A stretch of DNA of 64,000 bases from Valencia hispanica. Lineage: Eukaryota; Chordata; Actinopteri; Cyprinodontiformes; Valenciidae. The DNA is taken from the NCBI GenBank assembly GCA_963556495.2, contig OY747712.1, positions 9,357,581 to 9,421,580 of the forward strand, written 5' to 3'. Numbering within the stretch: the first letter of the stretch is position 1; each line of letters begins with the position of its first letter. The notes beneath the pieces were generated by a model, which saw only the letters and a list, made by a program, of their open reading frames with translations, did no database searches and was not told where the DNA came from. A program made the position numbers and the translations under genes. Below, one piece after another: positions 46,791 through 60,980 of the stretch.

Positions 46791-46914
46791 CTCATTCTCT
46801 CATTTAGGAAAGGTTGTGTTGTCTGGACGATGGCGTGTGAAGTTTGCATGCTTTTTCTATGCAAGGCCGTGTTCTCAGGCGTCCTCCAGCAGTTAAAAAA
46901 TTTATTCAGCTTAT

Positions 46915-47090
46915 GATTATGCTTAGAAGTGAGTGTGTGTGCATGGTTGCTTGTCCAGTGTGTTGTTCTATAATGAGCTGTCCAGGGTATACCTGGCCTC
47001 TGATCCAGTTATTGTTGGAGATAGGCAGCATCCTTCCTGTAACTCCGCAAGGATAAGCGGTTATAGACGATAAGCTAATGTCGATTATCC
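46915..47090 (+). repeat. Fish interspersed repeat ending 'gataagcggtt'
   Basis: Contains TGGTTGCTTGTCCAGTGTG, GAGCTGTCCAGGGTATACC and GCAAGGATAAGCGGTTATAG. It is the 3' half of the same abundant repeat that is better preserved at 56850-57855. Confidence 0.65.
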
Positions 47091-47678
47091 TAACTGACGT
47101 AAAAAAGGAGACATTCAGTCTGATTTATTGTCGGAGAGAATTTTTTTTTTCCTTTTTAGACTGTGTATGTAAATGTGTGGTTTCAACTGCATACCCACTG
47201 CTTGATCAAGCAGAAATGATCACCTAACAACCAGTGACGTAACTTGATAATCCCTCAATATGGCCTGCGACTGAGAAGGGAAGTTCACATGGAACCATGG
47301 ATGCAGTTGGGGTCAGCCATGCTGTTTACGTGATGAGCACTGAACGCAGCGTTGGTTGAGTTATGGGATAAACAGGGCGGGTCATTCTGTGCATGCGTCA
47401 ATGCGTTAAAAAAAACTTATCTTGTTAATTCTACAAATTAATCGACCTGCTTTCATGCGTTAATTCTGACTTTTGGCTAAATCTGGTGTTGGTGTTCAGT
47501 GTTCATTCAGACCCACCAGTGGGGATCTATGGAGCTGCTCCACCTCCCCTACAGTTGACCTCGGGGCTGTAAATTTAAACTAATAATCACAAAGTCCGAG
47601 CCACGAAGACAGATGGTTTCTGATCCGACCTCAGCCTCTTTACGTTTCCTGTCAAAAAACAAGCTCCTACACACGAGG
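47091..47678. other. Stretch with no gene seen
   Basis: No exon or named repeat. Confidence 0.35.
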
Positions 47679-47803
47679 GGCGTTTCCACTGTCAGAATTT
47701 TAGGGTAATTTGACCGGACCTTCCCGTGTCTCCACTTCAACTGGCCCCGTCAGAAAAAGATCGGTTTAAATTACCTTAAAGTTCTGAAAGTGGAATCGCG
47801 CCT
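47679..47803. mobile_element. Short foldback MITE
   Basis: The left arm GTTTCCACTGTCAGAATTTT then AGGGTAATTTGACCGG pairs with the right arm CCGG/CGGTTTAAATTACCTTAAAG then TTCTGAAAGTGGAATCG. A related single arm occurs at about 63480-63540 in reverse orientation. No target duplication established. Confidence 0.6.
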
Positions 47804-49444
47804 ATGGATAGAAATCCTACTCATGTGCCGGCCTTCCTCCGCATACCAACAGATTTGTTTGTGCAGTTTGTCGACGTTCCGACCCCATCCGTCTCACTTA
47901 GTGCGCTGACACAATGGGGCGAGTGGCGGGTGTTTGATAATGAGCTGCTAAGTGTGGTGATACTATATTGATTGCCATCTAATTGCCATGTTTCTTCAGG
48001 GTCATTTGAGTTTCATCACCGCTTTAGGGTTAAACCCATGCAATCCAGAGCAAAGACAGCACCAGGCTAATAAGAGCCTAATTTGCTCAGAGATGGCAAC
48101 ATGTTGGATCTTTTAATCTGTCTTTTCCATCAGAAAGAATCCTGAAAATAAATATTAGCATGTGCTTAAGCAATTGTGTATCCAGGAGAGATCCAGGGAA
48201 CCTTATTATTTATTTCAAAGGAACACATTATGTCTCTTTTTAAACCAGGTATAATAGGTCTATGGTCTGTACGAAACATGTTAATGAAGTTCTTTGCACA
48301 AAATTGCTCACATAAATGTGATTTTTGTTTGGAATGTTTATAGAGGCAGCAGAGACCCAAATGGCAACACAAAAGGATGAAAAAAGTGCAATTTGCATAA
48401 TATGTCCCCCTTAAATGGCGATATAAGGTCACCAATGTGCAGACTTTAAACCAGTTTCCTGAAAGCTCTGAGCAACATCATAAAAAAACCAATGTAAAAT
48501 AGCTGTTAGCAGTATCTATCAGTTTTAATTAGTTGTAATTGTTATTTTGTCATTACCTCTAGCCCAATGGCCAACATAAGCTTATGAGACAGATACTAAA
48601 GGGATGCATCAATCTAACCCAGCCACTTTAAGATTGTGTTCTTTATTCCTGCAGTCGACCAGTGTGCCACAAAATATTAAACAAAACAAAACAAAAGACA
48701 GTGGAGTAAACAGTAGTAGTCTCTCTGCAGAGTTTTCTAAACCAGGTTTACTCCTAAATAAAGACTAATTCAAGATAACCTGGAAGAGATGGCTGCTTTC
48801 TTCTCATCAGGTGAGAATATATTAATATTTAAATATATTAAAGATTTAAATGCTTCTGAGTTGCAAGAGACTTTTCTTTACCACATAGATTTGTGTATCT
48901 GAGTATAACTGGCCATTAGAAAGGAAACCTTAACTCTCTGATTAGACCTAGAGATTAAATGATGGTGATAAGTAGGATGTAATGTTTGTGGACGATTAAA
49001 AAGACCATCTCCAACTCATTTATTTGTATATTGTAACATTGTACCTTTTGGACGATTTAAAACAGTGGAAGCATAGAGTGATTAACACTGGCCCTTAATG
49101 GGATCCTTGATAAAACACCATGACTTTAAATCAAGTTTAGATGAGCTACAAACATTAACTCCAACAACATTTTTATTTTATTTTATTCTGCTGTATTAAA
49201 AAAGAAGTCCCTACAAAAATTCAATACAGCTGTTTCAGTGCTATGTTAGGACAAGAACCCTACTTTTTAATTGTTATCATTATTATTATTTTGGTTATTT
49301 AAATATGATATTGGCTGAGAATACACAATTTTCAAAAAGTAGCCTGAAGATTTTCTGTAGTTATTTAAATCTTGTTGATCTATTTTTGGCTTTTAAATGA
49401 GCCGTTCAAAAGTTATATCCCATTGCTAAGACTGGTATTTATAT
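47804..49444. other. Stretch with no gene; one probable MITE
   Basis: 48165-48420 read in reverse (GGGGGACATATTATGCAAAT...) looks like a common fish MITE, but ends and duplication are not resolved. 47920-48080 (TTGATTGCCATCTAATTGCC) is a possible conserved non-coding block. No exon. Confidence 0.4.
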
Positions 49445-50147
49445 TAAAATGTCTTAATGTGTCGTAACTTTCTTCAATTGAATAAAAACAAAACTGAAAT
49501 AAGTATTTTTGTACCTAAGGAGGAAAGATCAATAGTCAGCAAACAGCTTCAGTTAATACAGCTAGAAACTACTGATCAGGTCCGAAGTTTAGGTGTAGTG
49601 ATGGACTCAGACCTGAACCTCCAGGGTCACATAAAGGCAATAACAAGGTCAGCCTTTTATCACCTGAAGAACATTTCCAGTCCCAGGATAATCTAGAGAA
49701 ACTCATCCTTGTGTTTATCTTTAGTCGGATTGATTACTACAACAGTGTCTTCACAGGTCTGCCTAAAAAAAGTCAGACAGCTGCAGCTGATCCAGAACGC
49801 TGCTGCTTGTGTTCCTCACTAGAACCAGGAAAGTACAGCACATCACCCCAGTTCTAAAGTCCTTACACCAGAACCAGAATTGGAATCAAACATGAAGAAG
49901 CAGCATTCGGTTTCTATGCTTCTCTAATCTGGAACGAAATTCCAGAAAACTGCAAAAACGCTAAAACACTGCGTTCCTTTTAATCTGGGCTAAAAACCTG
50001 TTTGTTTAGAGCTGCCTTCAGTTAATAAACTGGAACATCAGTAATTTAGTCTGATTTCCTACTTTTCATTATTTTGCTTTATCATGTAAAGCACTTTGAA
50101 TTGCCCTGTTGCTGCTATATGCTATACTAATAAAACTGCCTTCCCTT
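49445..50147 (+). mobile_element. L2-type (Maui-like) LINE 3' end
   Basis: The C-terminal reverse-transcriptase remnant reads [17 protein letters not shown] and [18 protein letters not shown], then [17 protein letters not shown] (to 49696). In broken frames it continues through DYYNSVFTGL-like and QLQLIQNAAA-like segments. The 3' untranslated part ends ATGTAAAGCACTTTGAATTG ... AATAAAACTGCCTTCCCTTC, the characteristic L2 tail of fish. 5'-truncated and frameshifted. Confidence 0.85.
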
Positions 50148-52170
50148 CAGAATTATTTATTTAGCCTTACTTAAAAAAAAAAATTAGCTCTTGTCAAAGA
50201 TATTGTCAGCCAAATAACGTAAAAAATCTAAAAAGCCTTTAACTATCAATCAAGGCTTGTAAGGAAAATGTTCATATACTGCTCTACCACTCTAACATAG
50301 CATTATTCATTCTGGGGACGGATACCTTCTAGATATCAGTAATTAATACAATGTTTTAGGTGTCATTAAATGTAAAGATGCCACTTTGGGCCAACTGTAC
50401 CCAGCCTTGTAGCTCTACGGCAGTGGAAGACTCAAACCCAAGAAGCCCAACGGCTCGAACATGAAGCGTTAGCTGCTAGCATTAGTTAGTGAGGGCATCC
50501 GTCTCCCTCCTGGCTGTCTGTGAGCCTCCGATCAATAGGCCCAGATTATCATCTTCAACATCTCTGCTCATTTTTCACTGCAGCTGAAGGCTCCACCGGC
50601 TGCTCACTCTTTGTCAGAGGATGTAGGGCCTCGTTCACCCATCTGATAAGATTTACAGAACTAACCGCCGCAGCTGGACGCATATTCATGACCCGATCCG
50701 GTTTCCTCCCGCTCCTATCTCCGCATCAGGGAATGTTTATTTAACAAGCTGGAGAGCTAGTCGGTACAACAGTCACATCGGAGTCCCATGACTACCCATG
50801 CCTAATTAAATCTTTAATTAAGATGGCGGTTTGTAATTAAAAAGTTTATTATTTTTGAAGTGGGGATTATTGGCGAACGAATTAGTTTGGGCTATCGCGG
50901 AATACAATCCATGCATTGTTATGAGTGAGATGGGATTTTATTAAATCAGGTTCTGTTTGTTTATGCAAAAGAGGAAAAAAAATCAACTGAGGAAATGAGT
51001 TGTTGTATTTATTGTGAATTTGAAGCAACAAAGCTGCTCTAAATGCTCACCAGAACCCCTCTGCTTAAAACGGACTTATCCGTTTTGGTGCAGGCTTTAA
51101 TGCTCTTGGTGTTCAACCAGTCATCTTGGAGCATTTCTCCTGAGTTCTGCAGGACTAAGAAGAGCAGTCTGTGTGAACGGGAGCGTTGTTTTTTTTTTTT
51201 TTTTATCTCGAGGATCAGGCCGGCTCTGTCGTTTACCGCACGGCGAACCGTGGAGGCCTCGCATCTCCAACTGGCCAGCTTTGATTGGTATCAGTGTCAG
51301 GGGGTTTCAAAGCGACGACTCAGATCCGATTAATCCTGTTAGATTGCTTCCTCCTCTATGACCAACAAAGACCGAGCTCTGAAAAGCTGCTATTAGTGTC
51401 GGATCTTTCTCTGTAAAGTTTGTCTGTTTAAATTAAAATTGTAAAAAATTTGAAGATTTTATTGATCATGGGGGGGGTTGGGGGAGCAGATTTACAGAAC
51501 TCACATATTCTTTTCAAACTTTAATATTATTTGATTAGAGCATTTTATCTTGAACAAATGTTTCCATAGATGATCTTAAATCTGCAGCATTTTCACTAAG
51601 GGTGGGTTGGAAATACATTTAGCAAATAACTGTTTAAATTGCATTAATAATCAGCTTCTTTACTCCTATAGAGTAAACATATGAAAGGATAGTCACAACA
51701 TACCTACCTAGTTTTGTAAAACATTATTTGCCTCCTTAGAGATTTCATCTGTTTTTGATTTTTGTCAGATGATCAAACAAATATAAGGTCAGATGTGTAA
51801 AAATAATTGCCCCTTAAACCGATAACTGATTCGTCCCACTGTTGTCAGCAACAAGTGGTTAAACTAACCAGTAATGAGTCTTCTTTTTTTAACTTTCTAG
51901 AGGAATTTCGACCAAATCTTCTTTTCAAAATAGTTGTAAATTGGTCAAATTGGTCGGGTTTTGGAGCAAACTTTGACAAAGATACTCAATACTGTCATTG
52001 TTTTTTGTTTTTGTTTTTTTTTACTGCTGCATAACTTAAGTTCTGCATGAACTTAACACAAGTCATCCATGTCTAGAAGAACAAACAAAGCCCCAGACCG
52101 TTTTACACCAGATGTAAATGGGACGCACCCTTTCATAAAGCTTGACCTTTTTACTCGTCAGTCCACTAGC
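50148..52170. other. Stretch with no gene; strong candidate conserved block
   Basis: 50760-50960 is repeat-free with clustered homeodomain cores (CTAATTAAATC, TTTAATTAAG, TTTGTAATTAAAAAG, CGAATTAGTTTGG). A G-rich run (GGGGGGGGTTGGGGG) is at 51470-51485. Frames at 51043-51361 have no family motif. No exon recognised. Confidence 0.4.
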
Positions 52171-52583
52171 TGTGTCCCAATTCACTAATCGATTAATTGC
52201 TATGTGAAACGTTCCAAATCGATAGCGATCCATAAGTGTTAAAAACTAAAAATGTTCCATAAGAATTAAATGACAGGAACATAAAAGTCCACCGTGTCAC
52301 CTGGACATTTTATGTGAAGGACCGGCGGACACATGATGGCAGCAGCTAGTGCAAAATTTACTCAGCGGGTTTGAAGGTAAGTGCTTGAAACACTGGCTGC
52401 CACCATTGTTTGACGGACTGCCGGTCCGTCCCCTAAAATGTCCGGGCGACAAGGTAGACGTTCATTTTGATGTCATTAAATTTTAGCGAAATAGAATCGG
52501 TTTTGAACACTTATGAATCACTGTCGATTCAGCACATTTCACATTGCAATTAATCAATTGAATAATGAATCAGCGCACCCATT
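52171..52583. mobile_element. Foldback MITE with long inverted arms
   Basis: The left arm from TGTGTCCCAATTCACTAATC includes CGATTAATTGC, CATAAGTGTTAAAAAC and CACCTGGACATTTTATG. The right arm carries the complements (TTTTGAACACTTATGAATC, GCAATTAATCAATTG, AAAATGTCCGGGCGACA). Each arm is about 170-190 bases around a loop near 52345-52393. No coding sequence; target duplication not found. Confidence 0.7.
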
Positions 52584-54989
52584 TCACAGAATATTTTCCC
52601 AAAAGTCTCGTGGAACATCCAAATGTTTGTTGGAAGGACCTTTGTGGGGGGTTTGGGTTTTTTATTTATTTTATTTTTTTTCTCCCAGAGACGCCATTTT
52701 GGCCTAATCTCTTTCTTGTTGTTGAATCAAGAACTCTGAGCTAAATTGGGCCAAATGAGGCCTGCAGCTTTTCTAAAGCTGTCCCTGGTTCTCCACTGAC
52801 CTCCTGGATGAGTTTGTATAATTTCGGTAGACTGCGCGCCACTTCATTCGTTGATTACTTTCCGGACGGATAGATATGACTTGGCTTCTCATCAGTTCGG
52901 GCATTAAGTGTTGCATTTTGGGATATTATGGCCCACTTCATGTTGTCAGAAGGTTCAGTTATCGTTTGAGAACTGCTTTTTGTATTTACTCGGGTTATCT
53001 TTAATACATTTTGTTTGCTGATTATTCCTTTTTGAGTTCTTGAATCAAAGCAAGTGTTCGACAACACTCAAAGTTGGACCGGTTTATAAAATGTTTGGTC
53101 TAATTTAAGGTTAAATGAATGAACCAAACTGGGGTTCTTTAAAAATCTTGGTCACTGAATATAAATGTACTGACAGCAGTAGTGAAGTAAACTTGTTACT
53201 TTTAGTCTGTTAGTGAGCGATTCCTGCCAGAGACGGTGAATGAAAGGACGCTTCACTCTGCTAGAAAATTTTATTTTTTTCTAGTTCAGCAGAGTGAAAA
53301 ATTATGAGCCGAGCGACACATTAAACACGACGATGTTTCAGTAAATTCATTTATTCCTCCAATCTTTGTTCTTGGAGCTCATTAATAGATCCAAACAACA
53401 TTTCACTACGTCAAAACATTCAATTGCATCAAGAATGAGGCTGCTTGCCTGATGTTCAGGTTGTAGGAAAGTTAATTAGAGGGGCTTTGTTGGCTTTTAT
53501 TGATTAATTTACTGGATTATTCATGCTTTGCCTTTTTATAGAATTAACCCCCCCCAAAAAAATTCAAAAGATTTTTTTTAAGGAAAGTTTGCAGGAAGAA
53601 AAAAAAAGATCCAGGTTGGTGAAAAGTACTTTTTTTTTTTTCTTTCCTTCAAGAGCGTCTTATCTTTGGATCCCTCTGCTGCTTCTTCATGCTGCATTAG
53701 ATCTCAGCGTGACGCTCCAGCTCTGAAGTGAAGTGTCCGCTCACAATAGGCGACATTTCATCTCCTCAAAGCTCCTTCCTTCCTTCACCAGCTTCAGGAA
53801 GAGCCGGGGAGCTTTTTCAGCGGACACAGCCGACCGTGAAAAGGCGGGGTGCATCGCGGCGTAAACGCGGCAGTGGACCTCTGTCCTGTCATCGAGTCCC
53901 AGAGACTCTGCGCGCCACAAAAAAAGCCTCGCTGTGTGACCTTTCAGCCTCGTCCGGCAGCAGATATCGAGTGAGTCCGTTTGGAGGATGAAGCTCATCT
54001 CAGACTGAATTTTCAGCCGGCTCTCTGGGGCTTTCGAGGGCTGTGAAGTCGTATCGCGCCGTTTGCTCTTCTTCTGATTGATCCGCAGCACTTTGTCAGG
54101 ATTGGAAATGTTTGATCCCTCTATTTCCCGTCACTTCATTCTCTCAGGGTGGATTTGCAATGAAGCCAGGGTCTATAGGTTGTCTTAATGGTGATGTTCC
54201 TTTGATTACGGGGCTGAGCCTCTTGTTTCAGGAGAGCGAGCATCTTTCATCCAACACACGTCACACTCTTACTCAGACAAATTGCTGCACCTTTTCTCAC
54301 TCTGAAGGTCTCAAACTCTTTATTTCTTTTCTTTTTTCTCCTCTGGTACAGACGTCTGTTTACATGTTCCCCGCTTTTAGCCATGATCCATCATCAGAGG
54401 GTCACACATGTAGCACTTATTGGGTCAGCAGAGCTCTGAAGAGGCCAGGCGGCTGTGTTGCATGTCATGGAGATATGGAGGATTGCATATGACAGGTTCC
54501 TGCTCTTTAGCCGGGCTACCCGCCTCTGGTTTCTGTCTGTTAGTGTCTGTCTGTGGAGCTGATAGCTGATAAAGTTCATGGTGCTGCCTTTTATTTGTTT
54601 GACGATATATGAAATTAGTAATTCGATACTCAGAGCTGTGCAGAAGTCTTGGGCTGCCTGATTCTGTTTGTTTTTTGGACGTTTTCAAGGCTTCCTGCAG
54701 GTCTTTAAGATCTTTTATCTGGACTTTAGCAGATTTTTATTGCAAAAGAAGTTGTAATTTTTCTTTTTGTCAGAAATGTGTTCTGGTTACTGAAGGATCA
54801 CACTTCTCAGCCTCTCTGTCAACTGTTGGAGAGGAGGCTCTGACCTATGCAGTGTGGATTTCATCCTTCCTGGTCTCCAAAAAAGCTCTGGATCAAAAAC
54901 ACAAAAATATAGGAGAATCAAAATGGGCTATAAAGACACGACGAACAAGAGAGTTAGCCGGTAAAATCCCCAATATATAACCACTTTAA
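52584..54989. other. Stretch with no gene seen
   Basis: A GC-richer block at 53740-54010 contains a + frame of 87 codons with no recognisable domain and an AGATATCGAGTGAGTCC that could mimic a donor. I do not call an exon. Poly-T at 53626-53641. Otherwise plain. Confidence 0.4.
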
Positions 54990-55990
54990 CGTCTGAAGAC
55001 AGGAAGAGGTTTAGAGAGAAGCTTAAAATCTGTATTGACGACAAAATCCAAGTTATTCAAAGCCCATACGTGATCTGGGAAAAACGAAAAACATTGGTCC
55101 CATTTGCCGGTGCCTTGGCCACAAATCTGCTGGGGAGACCTTTATTCCTATGTAATAGAAAGCCCTGGACCCTTCACTCATAAAGAATAAAGGCTTTGAA
55201 AAGTCTGGAGGCCTACAATTATTTGTTTCAAGGAAAGTTGGGCCATCTCTTCTGTGAAACAGAAAACTGTGGTCGTACTGAAAAGCAGAGGTCAGACCTG
55301 GGCAAGCAGAGTCGCATCACCGTCGCATCAGCCGTGAGTGATGGCCAAAGAGAACGGCAAAATCCTCAATGCGACTTAAAAGCCGGGCAAGTCCTCATTG
55401 ATCAGTGTCCTTATTTATTCATTTATTTTTGGAAATGTAGTGGCTGTTTCATAATTTCAGTTGTCTTGTGACATGAGAATTTTAATGGCCTCTGGTGAAA
55501 AGCTGAACATCACAGCTTACACAATTCTTTTTTTTTTTATCAAGTCTTGGAGAAACATATAGCAGCGTTAATGTTTAAAGTGGAAACAGCTGTCAGGATA
55601 GGACTTAGAACTGTTGCATGTACAGCAGCGTGCATAGTCGGGGGCTGTGGGTCGCAGTTTGGGACAACCGTGAATCAGAACGCGAAAACAATATTACGCA
55701 TTGGATTTTAAAATATGTACACTTGAATATTTTAAAAGCATCTTCTCAAAATAACAAATAGTCACAAGGACTTACCATGAACAATTTGAGCCTCACAAAC
55801 TGTCAGTTTCTGCAGGAATCCAAGCTTTCTTCAGAGTGTCCGGGTTTAATCTTGTCATCGCCTGCAACCATCTTTAATTTTCCGCGGTCCTTTTCAGAGG
55901 GAATTCGGAAATTTTATTTATCAGGCCCCTTACAATCAACCACAAAGCAAGAGAGAACCATCTGCTTTCCTAATTCCTCCTCCAAACATG
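54990..55990. mobile_element. Possible decayed THAP-type DNA transposon with convergent frames
   Basis: On +, about 55190-55400 reads KSLEAYNYLFQGKLGHLF and, in another frame, ENGKILNAT followed by a region where the family usually has CDCKAGLGE. These phrases belong to a SWIM-type companion protein of fish transposons, as far as I remember. On -, about 55948-55880 reads CFVVDCKGPDK(stop)NFRIPSEKDR, resembling a THAP start (C-x4-C then FR[IF]P). The two are convergent. No ends were identified, so the element is tentative. Confidence 0.35.
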
Positions 55991-56849
55991 TAAAACAATC
56001 AAACTATAGGTAAAATACACTGTTTCTTGCCACCCCATTCCATGATGCAATGCAAGGAAACATAAACATTGACGTCACAAAAGATTCGCCTATTGAAAGG
56101 ACAGTATATAAACAATACATGTGGTTTAAAACTTTTACTCAATACTGTAAATTAAAATAATTAAAGAGGTGATGCTTTGGATATGTTTAGCACCTGCAAC
56201 TATGTTGTATCCTGAATTCATTCAGTGTTTTGAGGGTTTTTTTTCTCTGAAACGTCCCCGAGTGTCTAAAGACGACCTTCAACCCATAAAGTTTCCTCTC
56301 CAAGCAGAACCCCTGGGATATTTGGGCCCTGGAAAGAGATGCAGGTTTGACCTTCGAAGTTTCCCAGATAAGATGGTCCCGAGGAATTTCCTGGCAACAG
56401 GAAGTTAAAAAGTCGAGCTCCGAGTCATCATTCCCCACGGCTGCTCTTTTTATTCGCACATCCTGACACTTCGCTTCATTCACACCATGAGAGAAACGGA
56501 AAAACTCAGAAACATGCAGATGATTTTTGAAATAAGCAAATCTGTCAAAATCTGCATGTTTAGAAACTGGCAGAGTCAAGTTGGAGATTTTTCTTTTAGT
56601 AGTTCAGTAGTTTCAATAAAAAAGGGGGGTAAAATAAACGACTCGTGACTGCATAGCTGGTCCTTTTTAAAGAAACGTTTCCTCTGCATGGAGGAAGTTC
56701 CACATGTTGATTCTCCCTACTTAAAAACAAACTGGTTGTACAAGATTAACGCAGTTCCTTCTGGAAGCTCCTGAAGTGACTGAACTAGTAACTGAAAGTA
56801 AAATCAAAGGATCACATCCAATCCAAGATCTTAAAAGTTTGATGAAACT
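55991..56849. other. Stretch with no gene seen
   Basis: No exon or named repeat. The minus frame at 56187-56579 (130 codons) has no family motif. Confidence 0.4.
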
Positions 56850-57855
56850 AACCTGCATGGGTTCTCTCCAGCTACTCCGGCTTCCTCCCGCAGTCCAAAA
56901 ACAAGACTGTTGGGTTAACTGAATACTCTAAATCAGTAGTTCCCAAAGTCTGGGTTAGGACCCCATTTGGGCTCAGGAATGTGGAAGTCGGAACTGAGAG
57001 CTGGGTTTGACGTCACAACCCTAGTAAACAGCGTTCCAGCTAACATAGTCAGAGAAGTTGGGATTCCAATATGGCGACCTGGGTGTCGCCATAGCTGGTA
57101 GTACTTCTTATAAACCTCGTTTTAAGCTGTACTTTCCATATGCATACGCCACTTTTGTTTTGTTAAGTTTAGAGTTGCAGGCTCTACATATAGCACTAAT
57201 TTTAGACGCAGTCTTTTAAGTGTGTCTTGTAAAATAACCATGTTTCCACCACATCTTACTGTTGTTGACGCAATGAGCGGCCATATTGAAAGTCAAAGTT
57301 GTAACAAGAAAAAATCTCAGACTCTCCTAGTGGGAAGTCCGACTTCAGGGAGCGTTCCAGCTGATTTTTCCCACTCTGAAGTCGGAATTTCCAAGTTCGG
57401 ACTACAAATGGAACTCACCGTGAGTTTTGGGGTGCTAAAGCGCTCTTCAGAAATCAGCCTAAATACCAACATTTACTATGCACCTTAGAAATCTTTATAA
57501 AAGACAATACCAGGACTGGAAAATAAATTAAAGCAGCAAATGAAAGCAATGTATTGGCTGTTGAGTCTGATTATGTTGTCATTGTAACAGTTTTTAAACT
57601 ATGTAAAAAAAAAACTTTATGCTCAACTAAGAGTCGAGGTTAACGACCCTCTTACATTTTTATTTTGTGAGTCAGTTTTGGAAACACTGCTCTGAATTGT
57701 CCTTAGGTATGAGTGTGCGTGCACAGTTGTTTGTTCTGGATGTCTTTGTGTTACCCTGTCCAGGGTGAAACCCACCTCTCGCCCCATGACCACTGGAGAT
57801 GGGCACCAGTCCCCCCATGACCCTGCAAGGCTAAACCGGAATAGACCATGGTGGG
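56850..57855 (+). repeat. Fish interspersed repeat split by an hAT element
   Basis: Left part 56850-56933 (GGGTTCTCTCCAGCTACTCC, GGCTTCCTCCCGCAGTCCAA) and right part 57690-57855 (TTAGGTATGAGTGTGCGTGC, CCTGTCCAGGGTGAAACCC, GGAGATGGGCACCAGTCCC) join into one abundant fish repeat once the insertion at 56934-57689 is removed. A partial second copy is at 46915-47090. Confidence 0.85.
56934..57689. mobile_element. hAT MITE inside an older repeat
   Basis: Starts CAGTAGTTCCCAAAGTCTG and ends CAGTTTTGGAAACACTG, i.e. CAGTGTTTCCAAAACTG on the other strand, a standard hAT end. Flanks are CTCTAAAT (56926-56933) and CTCTGAAT (57690-57697), a 7/8 match within the host repeat. The interior has paired words (GCGTTCCAGCT, twice; AAGTCGGAATTTCC) but no transposase. 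Confidence 0.85.
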
Positions 57856-60100
<2,245 letters not shown>

Positions 60101-60980
60101 TGGAAAGTATCAGGTTACTTATCACATAGAGTTCCTTTGCTAAAAGTACTGTAGTTGTAAGGTTCAGGCAAATAGCTTATTTCAAGATAAGTAAAGCTGG
60201 AGCTACTGAAAGTACCCAGGAAAGTTTTAGGAATTACTAATTAAAGTTTCAGAAAGTCTCAGGTTACAGGCCACCGCATGACAGCCTGATTACCGAATTT
60301 AGCCTGCAAGTTGGGGGGAAACCAACCTGACAGTACAAAAACAGAATGACGTTACAAATCACCTCAAAGTTCATTCTGCCTCCTAAAGGTAGCATGCAAA
60401 CTTTAGAAAATAACCTTCTAATAGTAAGCTGTGTCCTGAAGATTCAACTTTGAGTTCCAGAAAGTATCAGGTTGAACAATAACTTATATAAGCTTATATT
60501 TACCTGGTACCCCAAAGTAGCCTGCTAGTTTTGGGGGAAGTAACCCACAAGTTTTAGATAGTACCCTGTACGTTCTGAAGAGTATGAACTTGCACATAGT
60601 TTCATGAGGTACCCAAAAGTAGATTGTTGGTTTAGTTGAGTATTATGTAAGATTAGAAAAAGTATCCTTGAAGATATGGTAAAGTACTCTGTAAATTGCT
60701 AAAAGTAACTTATAAGCTGTAGAGTGTGCCCAGAAAAGTTTGAACTCAGAAGTCACCTTACAATTTATTCTTCCGTCTAAAGGTAGTCTACAAGTTTTAG
60801 GAAAGTAACCCGGAAGTTCTTAATAGTAAACTTGAAGTCCTAAAGCTTGCTCTTGGAGTTCCAGAAAGAATCAGGTTGCAAGACACCTCATTAAAAACCC
60901 GGGACCCGACCATTTCTGCAGCCTGTTGATTTTAGCAGAAAACATAAGATCAGAAAAGTAGGTTGTAAGTAATTCTAGAA
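60101..60980. repeat. Decayed GAAAGTA/AAGTTCC minisatellite, reverse of 41.9 kb type
   Basis: Irregular tandem phrases such as GAAAGTACCCAGGAAAGTTT, TTTCAGAAAGTCTCAGGTTAC, GTTCCAGAAAGTATCAGGTTG and GTTCCAGAAAGAATCAGGTTG, spaced about 30-40 bases with some longer repeats (about 210 bases). Reverse-complemented, the words match the 'actttctggaac' units at 41935-44410. Confidence 0.6.

Noticed and set aside
46934..47056. Apparent coding frame from about 46844
   Set aside because: Overlaps an abundant non-coding interspersed repeat; no conserved protein.
53728..53991. GC-rich + frame that might be an exon or alternative first exon
   Set aside because: No recognisable protein motif and no convincing acceptor/donor pair; GC content alone is not enough.
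57222..57488. 88-codon + frame
   Set aside because: Lies wholly within the hAT MITE at 56934-57689 and has no protein motif.
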